The position numbers and the translations under genes are program-made. Source: Streptomyces sp. NBC_01231 (GTDB lineage: Bacteria; Actinomycetota; Actinomycetes; Streptomycetales; Streptomycetaceae). Taken from it: DNA of 64,000 nucleotides. This document shows, one piece after another, positions 9,610-18,726 of this stretch (positions within the stretch are counted from its first letter, which is position 1; every line of letters starts with the position of its first letter). Below the pieces are notes generated by a model that was given only the letters and a program-made list of their open reading frames with translations, had not been told where the DNA came from and did no database searches. The DNA is taken from NCBI GenBank assembly GCA_035999765.1, contig CP108521.1:682001-746000 (forward strand), in the 5' to 3' direction.

Positions 9610-9846
9610 CTAGTCGTCGACGCACTTGGGGTACTTCGAGCCCCGGTTGCAGTCGTGGTAGTCGTACTTGCTGACCCGGAACGTCTTCTCTTTGCCTGCC
9701 GTGGTCGGTTCGACAACCAGGTAGAACTTCTTCCCATCCCTGATCTTTTCGGTGACTTTCCCATCGGGACCCTGGTCAAAGTTCTGCGCGCACCCGGCGA
9801 GTGCGAGTGCGCTGACTGCCACGAGGACGGCGGCGAGGCGATGCAT
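9610..9846 (-). CDS. Small secreted lipoprotein, unknown function
   Basis: 78 residues from an ATG preceded by GGAGCAC. The N-terminus is a lipoprotein signal with the lipobox LAGC (Cys18). The mature part is about 60 residues and contains two further cysteines in HDCNRGSKYPKCVDD, which could form a disulfide. It is predicted to be lipid-anchored outside the membrane. No family recognised; it looks intact and expressed on its own. Confidence 0.75.
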   Translation of the reverse strand: MHRLAAVLVAVSALALAGCAQNFDQGPDGKVTEKIRDGKKFYLVVEPTTAGKEKTFRVSKYDYHDCNRGSKYPKCVDD

Positions 9847-10246
9847 GTCGTGCTCCGATCAACTTGATGCGGAGCACAGTCTAGGGTGATCGACTGACGT
9901 CCTGTCAGCTGGGGTGGTTACACCTGCGAACAGAATTGGGGGGGGCGCCTCCGTCTTCCTGCGTGCCATGGCCGCTTCAACCGGGTCACTGCGTAAGTCA
10001 GCTGCCGCGGCGGAGCGGCAGCACGCGCGGACCCGGCTCCTCGTCATCCGCACCCGCCTTCTCGCCCTGCTGGCTGCTGCCCTCGACCACGCCCTTCGCC
10101 TCCTACTGAACGCAGCCCCCGCGTCGATGTCCGCGGGGTAGACGCTCCGGTCGTGTCCCCTGAATGGATTGGTGGAGTCGCGGAGCCGTTCGATCCATAT
10201 GAGCCTGACCTGGGAATCGGTTAGGTCACATGACAGGAGACACACC
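9847..10246. other. Divergent intergenic region, no gene recognised
   Basis: About 400 bases separate the minus-strand lipoprotein from the plus-strand secreted protein and presumably hold both promoters. A run of eight G residues occurs at about 9940-9947. Open frames on both strands here show no family features or ribosome sites. Confidence 0.4.
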
Positions 10247-10750
10247 GTGCGGCATTTCAAGCATGTCGGTCTGAGCGCGGCCACTGGACTGGCTGCACTC
10301 CTTGTCTGCTCTCACCCAGCGTTGGCTTCAAGCAACCCCGTCACCGAACGCACGACTGACAGGGAGAGGGTCGTCCAGCTGATCGCGAAGCAGACTCAGG
10401 CGAGTTCCATCGACGTGGACGGGTCGTCCGGCCCCAGCCAGGGGGACGAACTCGTCATCAGCGGGGATCTCCTTTTCTTCAACACCACGATCGGCACCTT
10501 CGGCGAGGTGTGCACGATGACCCGAACGGCCCCGCTTGATGAGTTCGACCTGCTGTGCGCGGGCTCCCTCTCGCTGACCCAGGGGCAGATCACCTTCCAA
10601 GGACGGTTCACCGTCACCAGTGCCGGCCCTGGCGACATCAACCTCGCGATCACCGGTGGGACAGGGGCCTACCGCACAGCTCACGGCTACATCAACGCCG
10701 AAAACGTCAGTGACACAGAGACGCAGCTCACCGTCCACCTCATCAGGTGA
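10247..10750 (+). CDS. Secreted allene-oxide-cyclase-like/dirigent-like barrel protein
   Basis: 167 residues from the GTG preceded by AGGAGA. A signal peptide ends near LASSNP (about residue 30). The mature part is rich in beta strands and contains ITGGTGAYRTAHGYINAEN, the repeat typical of allene oxide cyclase/dirigent-like beta-barrels, which are common as secreted proteins in Streptomyces. Bacterial members have no established reaction, so a small-molecule-binding role is only a guess. The gene stands alone. Confidence 0.65.
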   Translation: MRHFKHVGLSAATGLAALLVCSHPALASSNPVTERTTDRERVVQLIAKQTQASSIDVDGSSGPSQGDELVISGDLLFFNTTIGTFGEVCTMTRTAPLDEFDLLCAGSLSLTQGQITFQGRFTVTSAGPGDINLAITGGTGAYRTAHGYINAENVSDTETQLTVHLIR

Positions 10751-10793
10751 GTACCTGAGTCCACGTGGGGGGAGCCAGACACCCTCAGGATTC

Positions 10794-11594
10794 TCAGGCG
10801 AGGCCCTGGAGGAAGTCCGAGAGTACGGTGTGCAGGGTTTCAGGCTGTTCCAGGTGCAGGTCGTGGCTGGTGCCTGGGATGCTCATGGCCATGGTGGCGG
10901 GTCGCTGCCGGAGCATGTCGTCGGCTTCCTGCGCATGGATGAAGCTTGATTGGGCGAGGACGACCAGGGTGGGGCACGCGACCTGCCCCCACTCGTGCCG
11001 GAAGGAATACCGGGCGTTCTCCGCCAGTGAACGGACCATCACGTCGCGGTCGAAGCGAGGCCACCATCCGCCCTCGCGTTCCTCCAGTCCGGCCGCCCAG
11101 CCCGCGCCGACCGGTCCCCCGCCGAGGAACCCGGCTGCCTCTTCGCGTGAGGGGAACGGTGTCGGCCACGAGTCGAGCCAACCACCTATGTCCACAGGGC
11201 CGTTGGGGTTCGGACCGCCCGGGCCGGCCTCGATGAGCACGAGCGCGCGGATGAGGTCGGGATGTGCAGCGGCGGTGAGCATGGCCGTGTGCCCGCCCAG
11301 CGATTGACCGACCAGGACAGGCCGCCGCAGGGTCAGTTGCTCGGCAACGGCGATGACGTCGGCGACGTAGGCGGCGCGGGAGACGTCCTGCGGGCGGCGC
11401 TCGCTGGCTCCGTGCCCGCGCTGGTCCACCGCGACCACCCGATACTGAGAGCTCAAGTACCGTGCCAACGCGTCCCATTCACCCGCATGACCGGCCAGGC
11501 CGTGCAGCAGGACAACGGACTGTCCCGGCCCGCCCCAGTCCTGGCAGACAAGCCGGACGCCGTCGCGCACCACCACGTGTTCGGACCATGCCAC
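10794..11594 (-). CDS. Alpha/beta hydrolase
   Basis: 266 residues starting at the GTG preceded by GGAGG (spacing six); the longer frame from 11630 has no ribosome site. The fold signatures are the oxyanion loop VVLLHGLAGHAGEW and VVAVDQRGHGAS, followed by the nucleophile elbow VGQSLGGHTA. A catalytic Asp and a C-terminal His (GTSHDLHLEQPE) complete the triad. Soluble; substrate unknown. It is in the same orientation as the phytanoyl-CoA dioxygenase pair upstream, about 90 bases away, so co-transcription is possible. Confidence 0.85.
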   Translation of the reverse strand: MAWSEHVVVRDGVRLVCQDWGGPGQSVVLLHGLAGHAGEWDALARYLSSQYRVVAVDQRGHGASERRPQDVSRAAYVADVIAVAEQLTLRRPVLVGQSLGGHTAMLTAAAHPDLIRALVLIEAGPGGPNPNGPVDIGGWLDSWPTPFPSREEAAGFLGGGPVGAGWAAGLEEREGGWWPRFDRDVMVRSLAENARYSFRHEWGQVACPTLVVLAQSSFIHAQEADDMLRQRPATMAMSIPGTSHDLHLEQPETLHTVLSDFLQGLA

Positions 11595-11684
11595 GTTGGG
11601 ACCTCCAGAGAGATCGGCCGGCGTCCTCACCCGTCATCGTCTGCCAGGAACCCCGCTGCCACCACAGGCACCATGGTGTCCGGC

Positions 11685-11969
11685 TCACACCTCAACGAGT
11701 CTCTCGAAGAAGAACTCGTGCTTGAGGAACGACGTCTCGTGTTCCGCCCCCGGGTACGGCGGAACGAGCTGGGCGGCCTGGATGAGACGCCAGCCATCCT
11801 CCAGCGCGGCGACGCCCGTCTCGTACGGTGGCTCATCGCTGTCCCCGGTGGTGGGCCGGGTCGCGCCGGTTCCGTCGTAGCGGGCCCATCCGATGACCGG
11901 GGAGTCCAGAGCGGACGTGCCCAGGTACAGGACGAGAACCTGCTGTCGCACGGTGTTCGAACTGGTCAC
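11685..11969 (-). CDS. 94-residue protein of unknown function coupled to the PhyH dioxygenase
   Basis: Starts at a GTG whose bases overlap the stop of the upstream dioxygenase (GTGA, four-base overlap), so it is translationally coupled. The sequence is soluble, with several aromatic and charged residues and an ending LKHEFFFERLVEV. No domain recognised. The coupling suggests it acts with the dioxygenase, either as a small partner or as a cupin-like/NTF2-like accessory, but that is inference. Confidence 0.6.
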   Translation of the reverse strand: MTSSNTVRQQVLVLYLGTSALDSPVIGWARYDGTGATRPTTGDSDEPPYETGVAALEDGWRLIQAAQLVPPYPGAEHETSFLKHEFFFERLVEV

Positions 11970-12784
11970 GCGTTGCTCCTCTGCGCAGGTCGGTTGGCGA
12001 TTCGGGTGGCCCAGTACGCGATGTCGAAGTCGGGGTCGGCGGACAGCGAGCGCCAGATCCTGATCCGGTTGTGGATCTCCAGACGGCCGGTGGCCGGTTC
12101 GTACCAGGGGAAGGTGCGTCCCAACTCCTCACGCACAGCTGGGTCGTTCAGGTCCGCCGTGTCCCAGAGCCGCACCTGCGGCACGGTCGGGTTGAAACGG
12201 ATCTTGTACATGTGGCGGATTGTGTCGCTGTCGTTGCGCCGCCCGCCGTGCCAGATGCCGTGGTGCAACAGGACGACCGTACCGGCAGGGCAGGTCAGCC
12301 GGGTCTGGCCGCGCAGGTTCTGGTAGCGGCCGGTGTCGGACTCGTTGGTCCGGCGCAGATGACTGCCCGGAACGATGAGGGTGCCGCCCATGTCCGCGGT
12401 GACCTCCTGCGGGTAGTACATGAGCTGCACGTCGAAGGCGTCGGTCCGCAGGTCGATGAGGGCGTCGGCGTGCAGCGGCTGCGCGCTGCCCTCGCGCGGT
12501 TCACGGGTGTGCACGAAGTGGTGGTCGACGGTCGGGTTCGCGCCCACCAGGCTCTCCACCGCGCCCGCGACGGCGGGGAGTTCGACGAGCCGTCTGGCGA
12601 AGGACCCCTCGGGGAACGCCTCGGGCACAGGAGTGCCGTACGGCACGGAGGGCAGCCCCGGGGCGAAGACACCGAGCGCTTCCTCATTGAGATCCCGGGG
12701 CACGATGCCGTCCAGGCGCAGGAATCCTTGGGCCACGAACCGAGCCACCTGGGCAGAACTCAGCAGTTGTCGTGTGGTTGGCAT
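11966..12784 (-). CDS. Phytanoyl-CoA dioxygenase (PhyH) family protein
   Basis: 272 residues if started at ATG 12784 (MPTTRQLL). The longer frame from 12856 would cross the start codon of the divergent AraC gene. It shows the double-stranded beta-helix of Fe(II)/2-oxoglutarate oxygenases: the HxD pair in QPLHADALIDL, the glycine-rich MGGTLIVPGSHLRR, and the distal His in LLHHGIWHGG, with an Arg for 2-oxoglutarate further on. Members hydroxylate or halogenate small molecules. The substrate is unknown, and the divergent AraC regulator suggests induction by it. Confidence 0.85.
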   Translation of the reverse strand: MPTTRQLLSSAQVARFVAQGFLRLDGIVPRDLNEEALGVFAPGLPSVPYGTPVPEAFPEGSFARRLVELPAVAGAVESLVGANPTVDHHFVHTREPREGSAQPLHADALIDLRTDAFDVQLMYYPQEVTADMGGTLIVPGSHLRRTNESDTGRYQNLRGQTRLTCPAGTVVLLHHGIWHGGRRNDSDTIRHMYKIRFNPTVPQVRLWDTADLNDPAVREELGRTFPWYEPATGRLEIHNRIRIWRSLSADPDFDIAYWATRIANRPAQRSNA

Positions 12785-12854
12785 ACGGCAACCGTAGAAA
12801 GAGATGGCCCGGAAGTCGTGGGCCGTAAACAGCAAGCACTGGTAATTTTCCACC

Positions 12855-13640
12855 ATGACGCACTCCGTCGAGCTCGCTCTCGACCTGCCTCCGCAGGTGG
12901 AGAACGCGGGCGTGGGCGTACACGGGTACGCCGGCCCTCACGACGTGTTCCGGCTGCCGCGACTGTGGCAGCTCCATCTGTACGGATACTCCGGCACCCT
13001 GGAGTTCGGCGGCTTCCGGCATCCGATCCGCCCCGGGCACGTGAGCCTGGTGCCGCCCGGTACCGAAGTGCACTTCCACTACGACGCCACGCGATGCGAG
13101 CACCTGTATGCCCACTTCAGGCTGCCGGGCGAGGGCGAGCGGCACCGCGTCCCGGCGATGCAGGACGCAGGTGCGGACGCCGCGGTGCTCAGCGCGATGC
13201 TGCGCCAGACAGTCGCGGCCGGCACACAGTCCCCGGCGCGGGCCGCCGCGGAACTCTGGACAGTGCTGTGGCGCACGACGGGCCTGGCCGGTGCCTCCGG
13301 GAACCACCAGGGGTCCCGGCACCCCGCCCTGCGAACGGCCATGGCCCACATCGAGGAGCACTTGGCCGCCCCGCTGGGCGTCCCGGACATCGCCCGTGCC
13401 GCCGGGATCTCGCACACCCATCTGACACGGTTGTTCCGGGACGACACCGGGCTCACGGTCGTCGGCTACATCCGGCGCCGCCGCATGCAGCGCGCCCGGC
13501 ACCTCCTGATCGCCTCGACCCTGGCCATCCCGGCGATCGCAGCGACCGTCGGTATCCCCGACCTCCAGGCGTTCAACAAGATCTGCCGCAGGGAACTGGG
13601 CGCCTCACCGCGAGCCATCAGGCACTCCGGGCGCCGATGA
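12855..13640 (+). CDS. AraC-family transcriptional regulator
   Basis: 261 residues. The N-terminal cupin-like sensing domain includes GHVSLVPPGTEVHFHY (about 58-73). The C-terminal double helix-turn-helix (about 165-255) contains HTHLTRLFRDDTGLTVVGYI and the second helix TVGIPDLQAFNKICRRE. It is divergent from the PhyH gene and about 70 bases away, which makes PhyH and its 94-aa partner the likely target. The effector is unknown. Confidence 0.88.
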   Translation: MTHSVELALDLPPQVENAGVGVHGYAGPHDVFRLPRLWQLHLYGYSGTLEFGGFRHPIRPGHVSLVPPGTEVHFHYDATRCEHLYAHFRLPGEGERHRVPAMQDAGADAAVLSAMLRQTVAAGTQSPARAAAELWTVLWRTTGLAGASGNHQGSRHPALRTAMAHIEEHLAAPLGVPDIARAAGISHTHLTRLFRDDTGLTVVGYIRRRRMQRARHLLIASTLAIPAIAATVGIPDLQAFNKICRRELGASPRAIRHSGRR

Positions 13641-13718
13641 GGGCCTTGGGGACATCCTCGGTGAGGCCGGTGCCTTCTCCGAGGGGCAATGTCAGTGGTG
13701 GCAGGCAAGATGACGGTC

Positions 13719-15806
13719 ATGACAACACCAGCTGCAGTGATCGTGGATGCCGCCGCCTACGCGCAGGCGGTCGAGGACGCGGTGAAGGCGTCCGCCGCCT
13801 ACTACGCGGGGGGCACGTCGGTGCTGGACGACGACGCCTACGACCGGTTGGTGCGAGGCATCGCGGCCTGGGAGGCCGACCATCCCGAGCAGGTGCTGCC
13901 CGACTCGCCGACGGGGAAGGTCGCCGGCGGCGCCGTTCAGGGCGATGTCCCGCACACGGTGGCGATGCTGAGCCTGGACAACGTGTTCTCGCCGGAGGAG
14001 TTCACCGCCTGGACCACCTCACTGGCCCGCCGCGTCGGCCACGAGGTCGAGCGGTTCAGCATCGAGCCGAAGCTGGACGGGCTGGCGATCGCCGCCCGCT
14101 ACACGGGCGGCCGACTCAGACAGCTGATCACGCGTGGGGACGGGACGGCCGGGGAGGACGTCTCGCACGCGATCGGCACCATCGAGGGCCTGCCCCTCGA
14201 GCTGGCCGAGCCGGTCACCGTCGAAGTGCGCGGCGAAGTCCTCATGACCACCGCCCAGTTCGAGCACGGCAACGAGGTGCGTACCGCACACGGAGGGCAG
14301 CCGTTCGCCAACCCGCGGGGCGCCGCGGCGGGCACCCTGCGCGCCAAGGAGCGCGCCTACACCGTCCCGATGACGTTCTTCGGCTACGGTCTGCTGCCCC
14401 TGGCCGACACCGAGCCCACGCTCGCCGCGCGGCTGGGCGAGAGCGCGCACAGCGACCTCATGATCCGGGCCGGCAAGCTGGGGGTGAACACCACCGCCAC
14501 CACCGCGGTGCCCGGCACCACCGCCGACGCCGCCGAGCAGGTGCTGGCCCGGGTGCAGGAGATCGCCACTGTGCGGGCCGAGTTGCCGTTCGGGATCGAC
14601 GGGATCGTCATCAAGGCCGACCTGGCCTCCGACCAGCAGGCGGCAGGATCCGGGACGCGCGCCCCGCGCTGGGCGATCGCCTACAAGCTCCCGGCCGTCG
14701 AGAAGATCACCCGGCTGCTCGAGGTGGAGTGGAACGTGGGCCGCACCGGCATCATCGCCCCGCGCGCCGTCCTGGAACCGGTCGAGATCGACGGCGCCAC
14801 CATCACCTACGCCACCCTCCACAACCCGGCCGACATCACCCGCCGCGACCTGCGTCTGGGCGACCACGTCATGGTCCACCGGGCCGGCGACGTCATCCCC
14901 CGCATCGAAGCCCCCGTCGCCCACCTGCGGACCGGGGACGAACAGCCCATCGTCTTCCCCGAAGCCTGCCCGCGCTGCGGGGCCGACATCGACACCAGCG
15001 AGCAGCGCTGGCGCTGCGAGAACGGACGCAACTGTCACCTGGTCGCCGCCCTGTCCTACGCCGCCGGCCGCGACCAGCTCGACATCGAAGGCCTCGGCCA
15101 CACCCGCGTCGTCCAACTCGTCGACGCCGGCCTGGTCGCGGACCTCGCCGACCTGTTCAGTCTCACCCGCGACCAACTCCTGGGCCTGGAGCGGATGGGC
15201 GCGACCAGCACCGACAACCTCCTCGCCGCCATCGCCGCGGCCAAGGACCAGCCCCTGTCGCGGGTGCTGTGTGCGCTGGGGGTGCGCGGTACCGGACGCT
15301 CCATGTCCCGTCGGATCGCGCGGTACTTCGCCACGATGGACAACGTCCGCGCCGCCGATGCCGAAGCGATGCAGCAGGTGGAGGGCATCGGCACCGAGAA
15401 GGCCCCGTCCATCGTCGCCGAACTCGCCGAACTCGCCCCGCTCATCGAGAAGCTCGCCGCCGCCGGGGTGAACCTGAGCGAGCCCGGCGCCACTCCACCC
15501 GCACCCGCGGCCGGTGACGCCGACAGCAGCGCGGGGAGTGCGGATGCGGCGGGCGGGCCGCTGGCCGGAATGACGGTGGTCGTGACCGGCGCGATGACCG
15601 GCGTGCTGGAGAAGCTCAGCCGCAACCAGATGAACGAACTCATCGAACGCGCCGGTGGACGCTCCTCCTCCAGCGTCTCCAAGAAGACCACTCTGGTCGT
15701 CGCCGGAGAGGGCGCCGGATCCAAGCGGGCCAAGGCCGAAGACCTCGGCATCCGGCTCGCAGGTCCCGACGAATTCGCCACCCTCGTCGCCGACTTCCTC
15801 GCGTGA
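13719..15806 (+). CDS. ligA: NAD+-dependent DNA ligase
   Basis: About 695 residues; ATG 13710 is an alternative start. Domains in order: an N-terminal Ia domain that binds NMN ([11 protein letters not shown]), an adenylation domain with the nucleotide-accepting Lys in [10 protein letters not shown] (about residue 108), an OB fold, and a four-cysteine zinc finger (CPRCGAD, then CENGRNC). A helix-hairpin-helix region and a BRCT domain (from about residue 620, [12 protein letters not shown]) complete it. All LigA elements are present. The neighbours are a regulator and an esterase rather than replication genes, so this may be a second ligase beside a housekeeping copy elsewhere. That cannot be tested here. 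Confidence 0.92.
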   Translation: MTTPAAVIVDAAAYAQAVEDAVKASAAYYAGGTSVLDDDAYDRLVRGIAAWEADHPEQVLPDSPTGKVAGGAVQGDVPHTVAMLSLDNVFSPEEFTAWTTSLARRVGHEVERFSIEPKLDGLAIAARYTGGRLRQLITRGDGTAGEDVSHAIGTIEGLPLELAEPVTVEVRGEVLMTTAQFEHGNEVRTAHGGQPFANPRGAAAGTLRAKERAYTVPMTFFGYGLLPLADTEPTLAARLGESAHSDLMIRAGKLGVNTTATTAVPGTTADAAEQVLARVQEIATVRAELPFGIDGIVIKADLASDQQAAGSGTRAPRWAIAYKLPAVEKITRLLEVEWNVGRTGIIAPRAVLEPVEIDGATITYATLHNPADITRRDLRLGDHVMVHRAGDVIPRIEAPVAHLRTGDEQPIVFPEACPRCGADIDTSEQRWRCENGRNCHLVAALSYAAGRDQLDIEGLGHTRVVQLVDAGLVADLADLFSLTRDQLLGLERMGATSTDNLLAAIAAAKDQPLSRVLCALGVRGTGRSMSRRIARYFATMDNVRAADAEAMQQVEGIGTEKAPSIVAELAELAPLIEKLAAAGVNLSEPGATPPAPAAGDADSSAGSADAAGGPLAGMTVVVTGAMTGVLEKLSRNQMNELIERAGGRSSSSVSKKTTLVVAGEGAGSKRAKAEDLGIRLAGPDEFATLVADFLA

Positions 15807-16033
15807 CTCCACTCCTTGGGACTCCTTGGGGCGGGGTGGGTGTCCCACCTCACAGGGGCACTCGGGCCGCGCAAGGGAACAACACGAGGCGGTGGACCGT
15901 TCATCTGTACGTGGCTGGCGGAGGGGACAGTGTCCCCGGGCCTCACCTATGGCCCATGGGGACGATCGTCCGGCTGAAGCCCCATGGAGCCTTTCGCCGA
16001 GAGGCGACCGCCCTCCGCATGCCACCGCTCACG

Positions 16034-16065
16034 GCCCCGGCTGGTCTCCCCCGTCCAGCCGGGGC
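16034..16065. terminator. Hairpin terminator between ligA and the CocE-type hydrolase
   Basis: An 11-bp perfect stem (gccccggctgg with its complement) and a 10-nt loop, followed on the plus strand by CTTTCC. It lies between two convergent genes and can stop both. The preceding stretch 15807-16033 holds a weaker imperfect hairpin near 15930-15962 and no recognisable gene. Confidence 0.7.
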
Positions 16066-16115
16066 TTTCCCGTTCCCGCGGCGCGCTTCCTCCTACCGTC
16101 GCCGGGGCCCGGCGC

Positions 16116-17837
16116 TTACCTCTGTGCGTCGGGCTGCTGATCACCGAAGGCCGGCTCGGCCTGGGCACCCCGGGGAAGCATCAGTGCCGAGCCCGTGTGG
16201 AGGGTGATGCGTACCGGTGTGAACGTCTCGGCGTCGACCGACGACTCACCGGTGCCGGGGTTACGGGCATAGCGCGGATGGGCACCTCCGCTGATCTGCC
16301 AGCGAATGCGATGACCAGCGGCGAAGCGGTAGGCGGTGGAGCTCATCGGTACGGTGACCTCCGAAGGTGTCTGCCCGACAGTCGTCAGCTGAGCCAGCCC
16401 GTCACAGACGTTGGTGGAACGCCCCTGTGCGTCCACGTCGCACAGGCGGGTGAAGACGTCGGTGTATCCGGTGTCCGTGGAGATCCTCAGCCGCGCGGAG
16501 ACCGGGCCGAGGAGGTCCACGGGCTCGGCCAGCGGCGGACCCGTGAACGTCACCACGTCCTCTCGGGCCTCCAGTGCGCTGTTGTCGCGGGGGCCGGCGG
16601 TCCGGGAGAGCAGAGGGCCGCCGAGCGACGGAGTGGGGGCCGCCGGGTCGTAGCGGAAGGAGGTGAGCGGTGTGATGTCCGTGGGGACCTGCTGGGTCAC
16701 CTGCCCGTCCGGGGCGGCGAACCATGACGTGGCGGCCGGGGACAGGGGCCAGTCGTCGAGGTCCTGCCACACGTTTTCGCCGCCGATGTGGACGCGCACT
16801 CCGGTGGGGCGCAGGCCGGAGCGGTCGCCGCACAGGTGCGCGCGCAGCCAGGCGAGGGTCTCGGCGAACACCTCGGGCCAGCCCTGTTGAAGTGCGGAGG
16901 TGTGGGTCCAGGGACCGACGAGCAGGGCGGTCTCGCAGCCGGCCTGACGCAGCCGCCCGTACTGCTCGAAGGTCTGGTCGACCAGCGCGTCGTGCCATCC
17001 GGTGATCAGGCTGGTGGGCACGCTCAGCCGCTCCGCTGCCTCTCCCGGGGACGCGCCGGCCCAGTACGGATCGTCGGCATCCGAGTGGGTCATCACGCCG
17101 TCCAGCCAGGGCACTTCGCGCCCCAGGGCTGACATGTACGCCCTGCGCAGCGGCTTCCCGGTGACGATTGCGCGCATGCGGCGCTGCAGGCGCAGCGTCG
17201 CTCTCACAAACGGTGCCATCCCCCGGTGCTGGTACGCCATGCCGAGGCCGACGAGGAGCGCGTTCTCCAGGCGGAGTGCGCCGTCTGTGTGGAACAAGGC
17301 GTAGGGATCGTGCAGACCCACCTGCATCACCATCGCCTTCAGCTCCGGCGGGGGGTCCAGCGCGAGCGCCCACTGCACATACCCCAGGTAGCTGGGGCCG
17401 ACGGTGCCCAGACTTCCGTTGAACCATGGCTGCTCCCTCAGCCAGGAGACCGTGGCCTGGCCGTCAGCGGCCTCGTTGCGCCACAGATCGAACTGACCGC
17501 CTGAGCCACCGGTGCCGCGGCAGCTCTGCAGGACCACGTGGAAACCCTGTTCGGCGAAGAGCATGCCGTACATGGGTGACCACGGCAGGCCCCTGCCGTA
17601 CGGCGAGCGCACGACAAGGGTGGGGAAGTCGCCCTCCGCGCGAGGAAAGTAATGATCCGTGATCAACGGGCTGCCGTCGGCGCCCGGACACACCAGCCCC
17701 GGCTCCCACCCGACGTCATGCCGTTTGGCGGGGAGGTTGCGCCAGATCGCTCTCATCATCCGCGAGGACAACGGCGGCTTCCCGGAAGGCGGTGTCCAGA
17801 CCGGGTTCAACGCGGCGTCGTGCGTAGACGATGTCAT
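16116..17837 (-). CDS. CocE/NonD-type hydrolase (X-Pro dipeptidyl-peptidase S15 family)
   Basis: 573 residues from the second of two adjacent ATGs, which has GGAGG at the proper distance; codons further upstream run through the operator. The N-terminal alpha/beta hydrolase domain has VVRSPYGRGLPW, an oxyanion region SCRGTGGSGG and the nucleophile in GPSYLGYVQW. The catalytic Asp and His lie further on (WTHTSALQQ). The C-terminal ~220 residues form the jelly-roll domain of this family. Members cleave esters or amides such as cocaine or acylated amino acids; the natural substrate is unknown. It is divergent from a TetR gene that probably controls it. Confidence 0.88.
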   Translation of the reverse strand: MTSSTHDAALNPVWTPPSGKPPLSSRMMRAIWRNLPAKRHDVGWEPGLVCPGADGSPLITDHYFPRAEGDFPTLVVRSPYGRGLPWSPMYGMLFAEQGFHVVLQSCRGTGGSGGQFDLWRNEAADGQATVSWLREQPWFNGSLGTVGPSYLGYVQWALALDPPPELKAMVMQVGLHDPYALFHTDGALRLENALLVGLGMAYQHRGMAPFVRATLRLQRRMRAIVTGKPLRRAYMSALGREVPWLDGVMTHSDADDPYWAGASPGEAAERLSVPTSLITGWHDALVDQTFEQYGRLRQAGCETALLVGPWTHTSALQQGWPEVFAETLAWLRAHLCGDRSGLRPTGVRVHIGGENVWQDLDDWPLSPAATSWFAAPDGQVTQQVPTDITPLTSFRYDPAAPTPSLGGPLLSRTAGPRDNSALEAREDVVTFTGPPLAEPVDLLGPVSARLRISTDTGYTDVFTRLCDVDAQGRSTNVCDGLAQLTTVGQTPSEVTVPMSSTAYRFAAGHRIRWQISGGAHPRYARNPGTGESSVDAETFTPVRITLHTGSALMLPRGAQAEPAFGDQQPDAQR

Positions 17838-17845
17838 CATTCCCC

Positions 17846-17880
17846 TCCAGTATTCTCGTACGTTGTACGAGAATACTGGA
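17846..17880. promoter_or_regulatory. Perfect 35-bp palindromic operator
   Basis: Fifteen-base arms (tccagtattctcgta and its exact complement) flank a 5-bp spacer cgttg. It sits directly before the ribosome site of the hydrolase gene and 63 bp before the TetR start. Position and symmetry mark it as the binding site of the divergent TetR regulator, repressing both genes. Confidence 0.85.
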
Positions 17881-17942
17881 TGCTTGGATGGCTTCCGCAA
17901 GGGCCGCAGCGAAGAGAAGAAGAGAAGGGGACTGCGAAGATC

Positions 17943-18656
17943 GTGACCCGTGATGGCATGTCCGGCAGAGGCGTCGACCCCCAACAGCTCTGGCTGAGCC
18001 CCACCGGGCCCCGCAGGGGGCGCAGGCCCGCCTTCAGCCGCGAGGCGATCACAGTGGCGGCCGTCGCCCTGGCAGACGCCGAAGGGCTTGACGCGGTCAC
18101 CATGCGGCGGGTCGCCTCACAGGTCGGAGCCGGTGTCATGTCGCTCTACAGCTACGCCCCCGACAAGGAGACGCTGCTGGAACTGATGGTCGACCATGTC
18201 AGCGGCGAACTGCCGACCACGGACGCACCCACCGGCGACTGGCGCGCCGACGTGAAAGCCATCGCCCATCTCCAGCGCGCTCTCATGCTGCGGCATCCCT
18301 GGCTGCCCGGTGCCTTGTCCACCCGCCGCACGCTCGGCCCCCACACCCTGGCCTTCCTGGAACGGTCACTTGCCGCCCTGCGGCCCACCGGCCTGGACGG
18401 CGCGGCGAAACTGGAGGTCTTCGCCCAGCTCACCGCGTTCGTAGCAGGGCACGTCTCCTACGAGATCGCGCAGGCCGCTGCCGCACAGTCACCCGACCGG
18501 GTCGCAGCCGAAGCCCGCTACCTCACCGCTGTCGCCACGGACGGCCACCACCCGGAGCTGGCCGAAGCCCTCTCCGCACCCGGACGCCCCCTCACTCCCG
18601 AAGCCACGTTCACCCGCTTCCTCAACCGCCTGGTCGACGGCCTCGACGCCGACTGA
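17943..18656 (+). CDS. TetR-family transcriptional regulator
   Basis: 237 residues from the GTG at 17943; ATG 17958 is possible. An Arg-rich N-terminal arm (GPRRGRRPAF) precedes the helix-turn-helix: FSREAITVAAVALADAEGLD, then VTMRRVASQVGAGVMSLYSY. The C-terminal domain is of the TetR_C type found in MAB-like regulators. It is divergent from the CocE-type hydrolase with a long palindrome between them. The likely ligand is the hydrolase substrate or a toxic ester, by inference. Confidence 0.88.
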   Translation: MTRDGMSGRGVDPQQLWLSPTGPRRGRRPAFSREAITVAAVALADAEGLDAVTMRRVASQVGAGVMSLYSYAPDKETLLELMVDHVSGELPTTDAPTGDWRADVKAIAHLQRALMLRHPWLPGALSTRRTLGPHTLAFLERSLAALRPTGLDGAAKLEVFAQLTAFVAGHVSYEIAQAAAAQSPDRVAAEARYLTAVATDGHHPELAEALSAPGRPLTPEATFTRFLNRLVDGLDAD

Positions 18657-18675
18657 TCCAACTCCGCCGAACCCG

Positions 18676-18696
18676 GGTGGTCTCACCGCGACCACC
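18676..18696. terminator. Short hairpin after the TetR gene
   Basis: A 7-bp perfect stem (ggtggtc with its complement) and a 7-nt loop, 20 bases after the TetR stop and before the end of a convergent minus-strand frame. It is weak for a terminator, but no better candidate is present. Confidence 0.4.
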
Positions 18697-18726
18697 GCGG
18701 CCCCTCGGCAGCGCCCGGCGCGGGCC

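Noticed and set aside
12071..15517. Very long open frame (about 1150 codons) on the plus strand across dioxygenase and ligase genes
   Set aside because: It runs antisense to the PhyH dioxygenase and out of frame with the AraC and ligase genes. It is low-complexity Arg/Gly/Pro sequence without domains, typical of GC-rich shadow frames.
14019..16025. 668-codon minus-strand frame opposite ligA
   Set aside because: Same shadow pattern; the plus strand encodes all ligase domains.
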